A DNA stretch of 7,917 nucleotides, from positions 1 through 7,917 of the forward strand of contig PTKA01000051.1 of NCBI GenBank assembly GCA_002937525.1. The letters run 5' to 3'. The stretch is from Alphaproteobacteria bacterium MarineAlpha10_Bin3. Lineage in GTDB: Bacteria; Pseudomonadota; Alphaproteobacteria; UBA8366; GCA-2717185. Each line of letters opens with the position of its first letter. The first letter of the stretch is position 1. Below the pieces are notes generated by a model that saw only the letters and a program-made list of their open reading frames with translations, had not been told where the DNA came from and searched no databases. Positions 7,857 through 7,917 of the stretch are shown here, piece after piece. The position numbers were made by a program, and so were the translations under genes.

Positions 7857-7917
7857 CGAGTTTATATTTAGGGGATTCCCATATTTAGTGCTTTAGGCGA
7901 TAATTATAGGCATCCCT
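7857..7917. other. AT-rich non-coding tail at the right edge
   Basis: Base composition changes sharply from the GC-rich genes to an AT-rich stretch. ATATTTAG occurs twice (7864-7871 and 7881-7888), flanking an imperfect GGGGATTCCC palindrome at 7871-7880. A possible promoter pair (TTCCCA 7876-7881, 17-nt spacer, GATAAT 7899-7904) would read rightwards out of the window. It matches consensus at 4 and 5 of 6 positions and is only suggestive. On the other strand, TATAAT (7908-7903) has its would-be -35 outside the window. No gene is seen here. Confidence 0.4.

Overview
The window reads as an ordinary, gene-dense stretch of a high-GC alphaproteobacterial chromosome, most likely of the Rhodospirillales type. 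This rests on GC-rich third codon positions, the style of the cytochrome c and HisN proteins, frequent GTG starts, and a short palindromic repeat after the last gene that resembles ones I recall from such genomes. The taxonomic placement is inference. All seven genes are on the + strand.

Layout. Positions 1-338 hold the C-terminal part of a class I cytochrome c whose start lies outside the window. After 17 nt comes hisN, an inositol-monophosphatase-fold histidinol-phosphatase (356-1135). An 86-nt gap then precedes five tightly packed genes. These are a secreted family 5 solute-binding protein (yejA, GTG start at 1222), two inner-membrane permeases (yejB at 3070, and yejE starting with GTG at 4170 inside the yejB stop codon), a double-cassette ATPase (yejF at 5253), and a GhrA-type 2-hydroxyacid dehydrogenase (6901-7830). 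Gaps inside this group are 15, -4, 12 and 4 nt, so one transcript is likely. The last 87 nt are non-coding: half of a palindromic repeat followed by an AT-rich stretch.

How the genes work together. YejA should capture peptides in the periplasm, YejB and YejE form the channel, and YejF powers import. In other bacteria the YejABEF family takes up microcin C and, in rhizobia and Brucella, is linked to handling host antimicrobial peptides. The dehydrogenase reduces or oxidises small 2-hydroxy/2-oxo acids and has no obvious mechanistic link to peptide import; its close coupling to yejF is the most curious point of context. HisN (histidine synthesis) and the cytochrome (electron transport) look like unrelated neighbours.

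I see no transposase, CRISPR array, tRNA or rRNA, toxin-antitoxin pair or defence system, and nothing that amounts to a previously undescribed system. The findings are modest: an in-frame internal repeat in yejF, a changed Rossmann glycine in the dehydrogenase, the yejF-dehydrogenase coupling, and the half-palindrome with AT-rich tail at the right edge.
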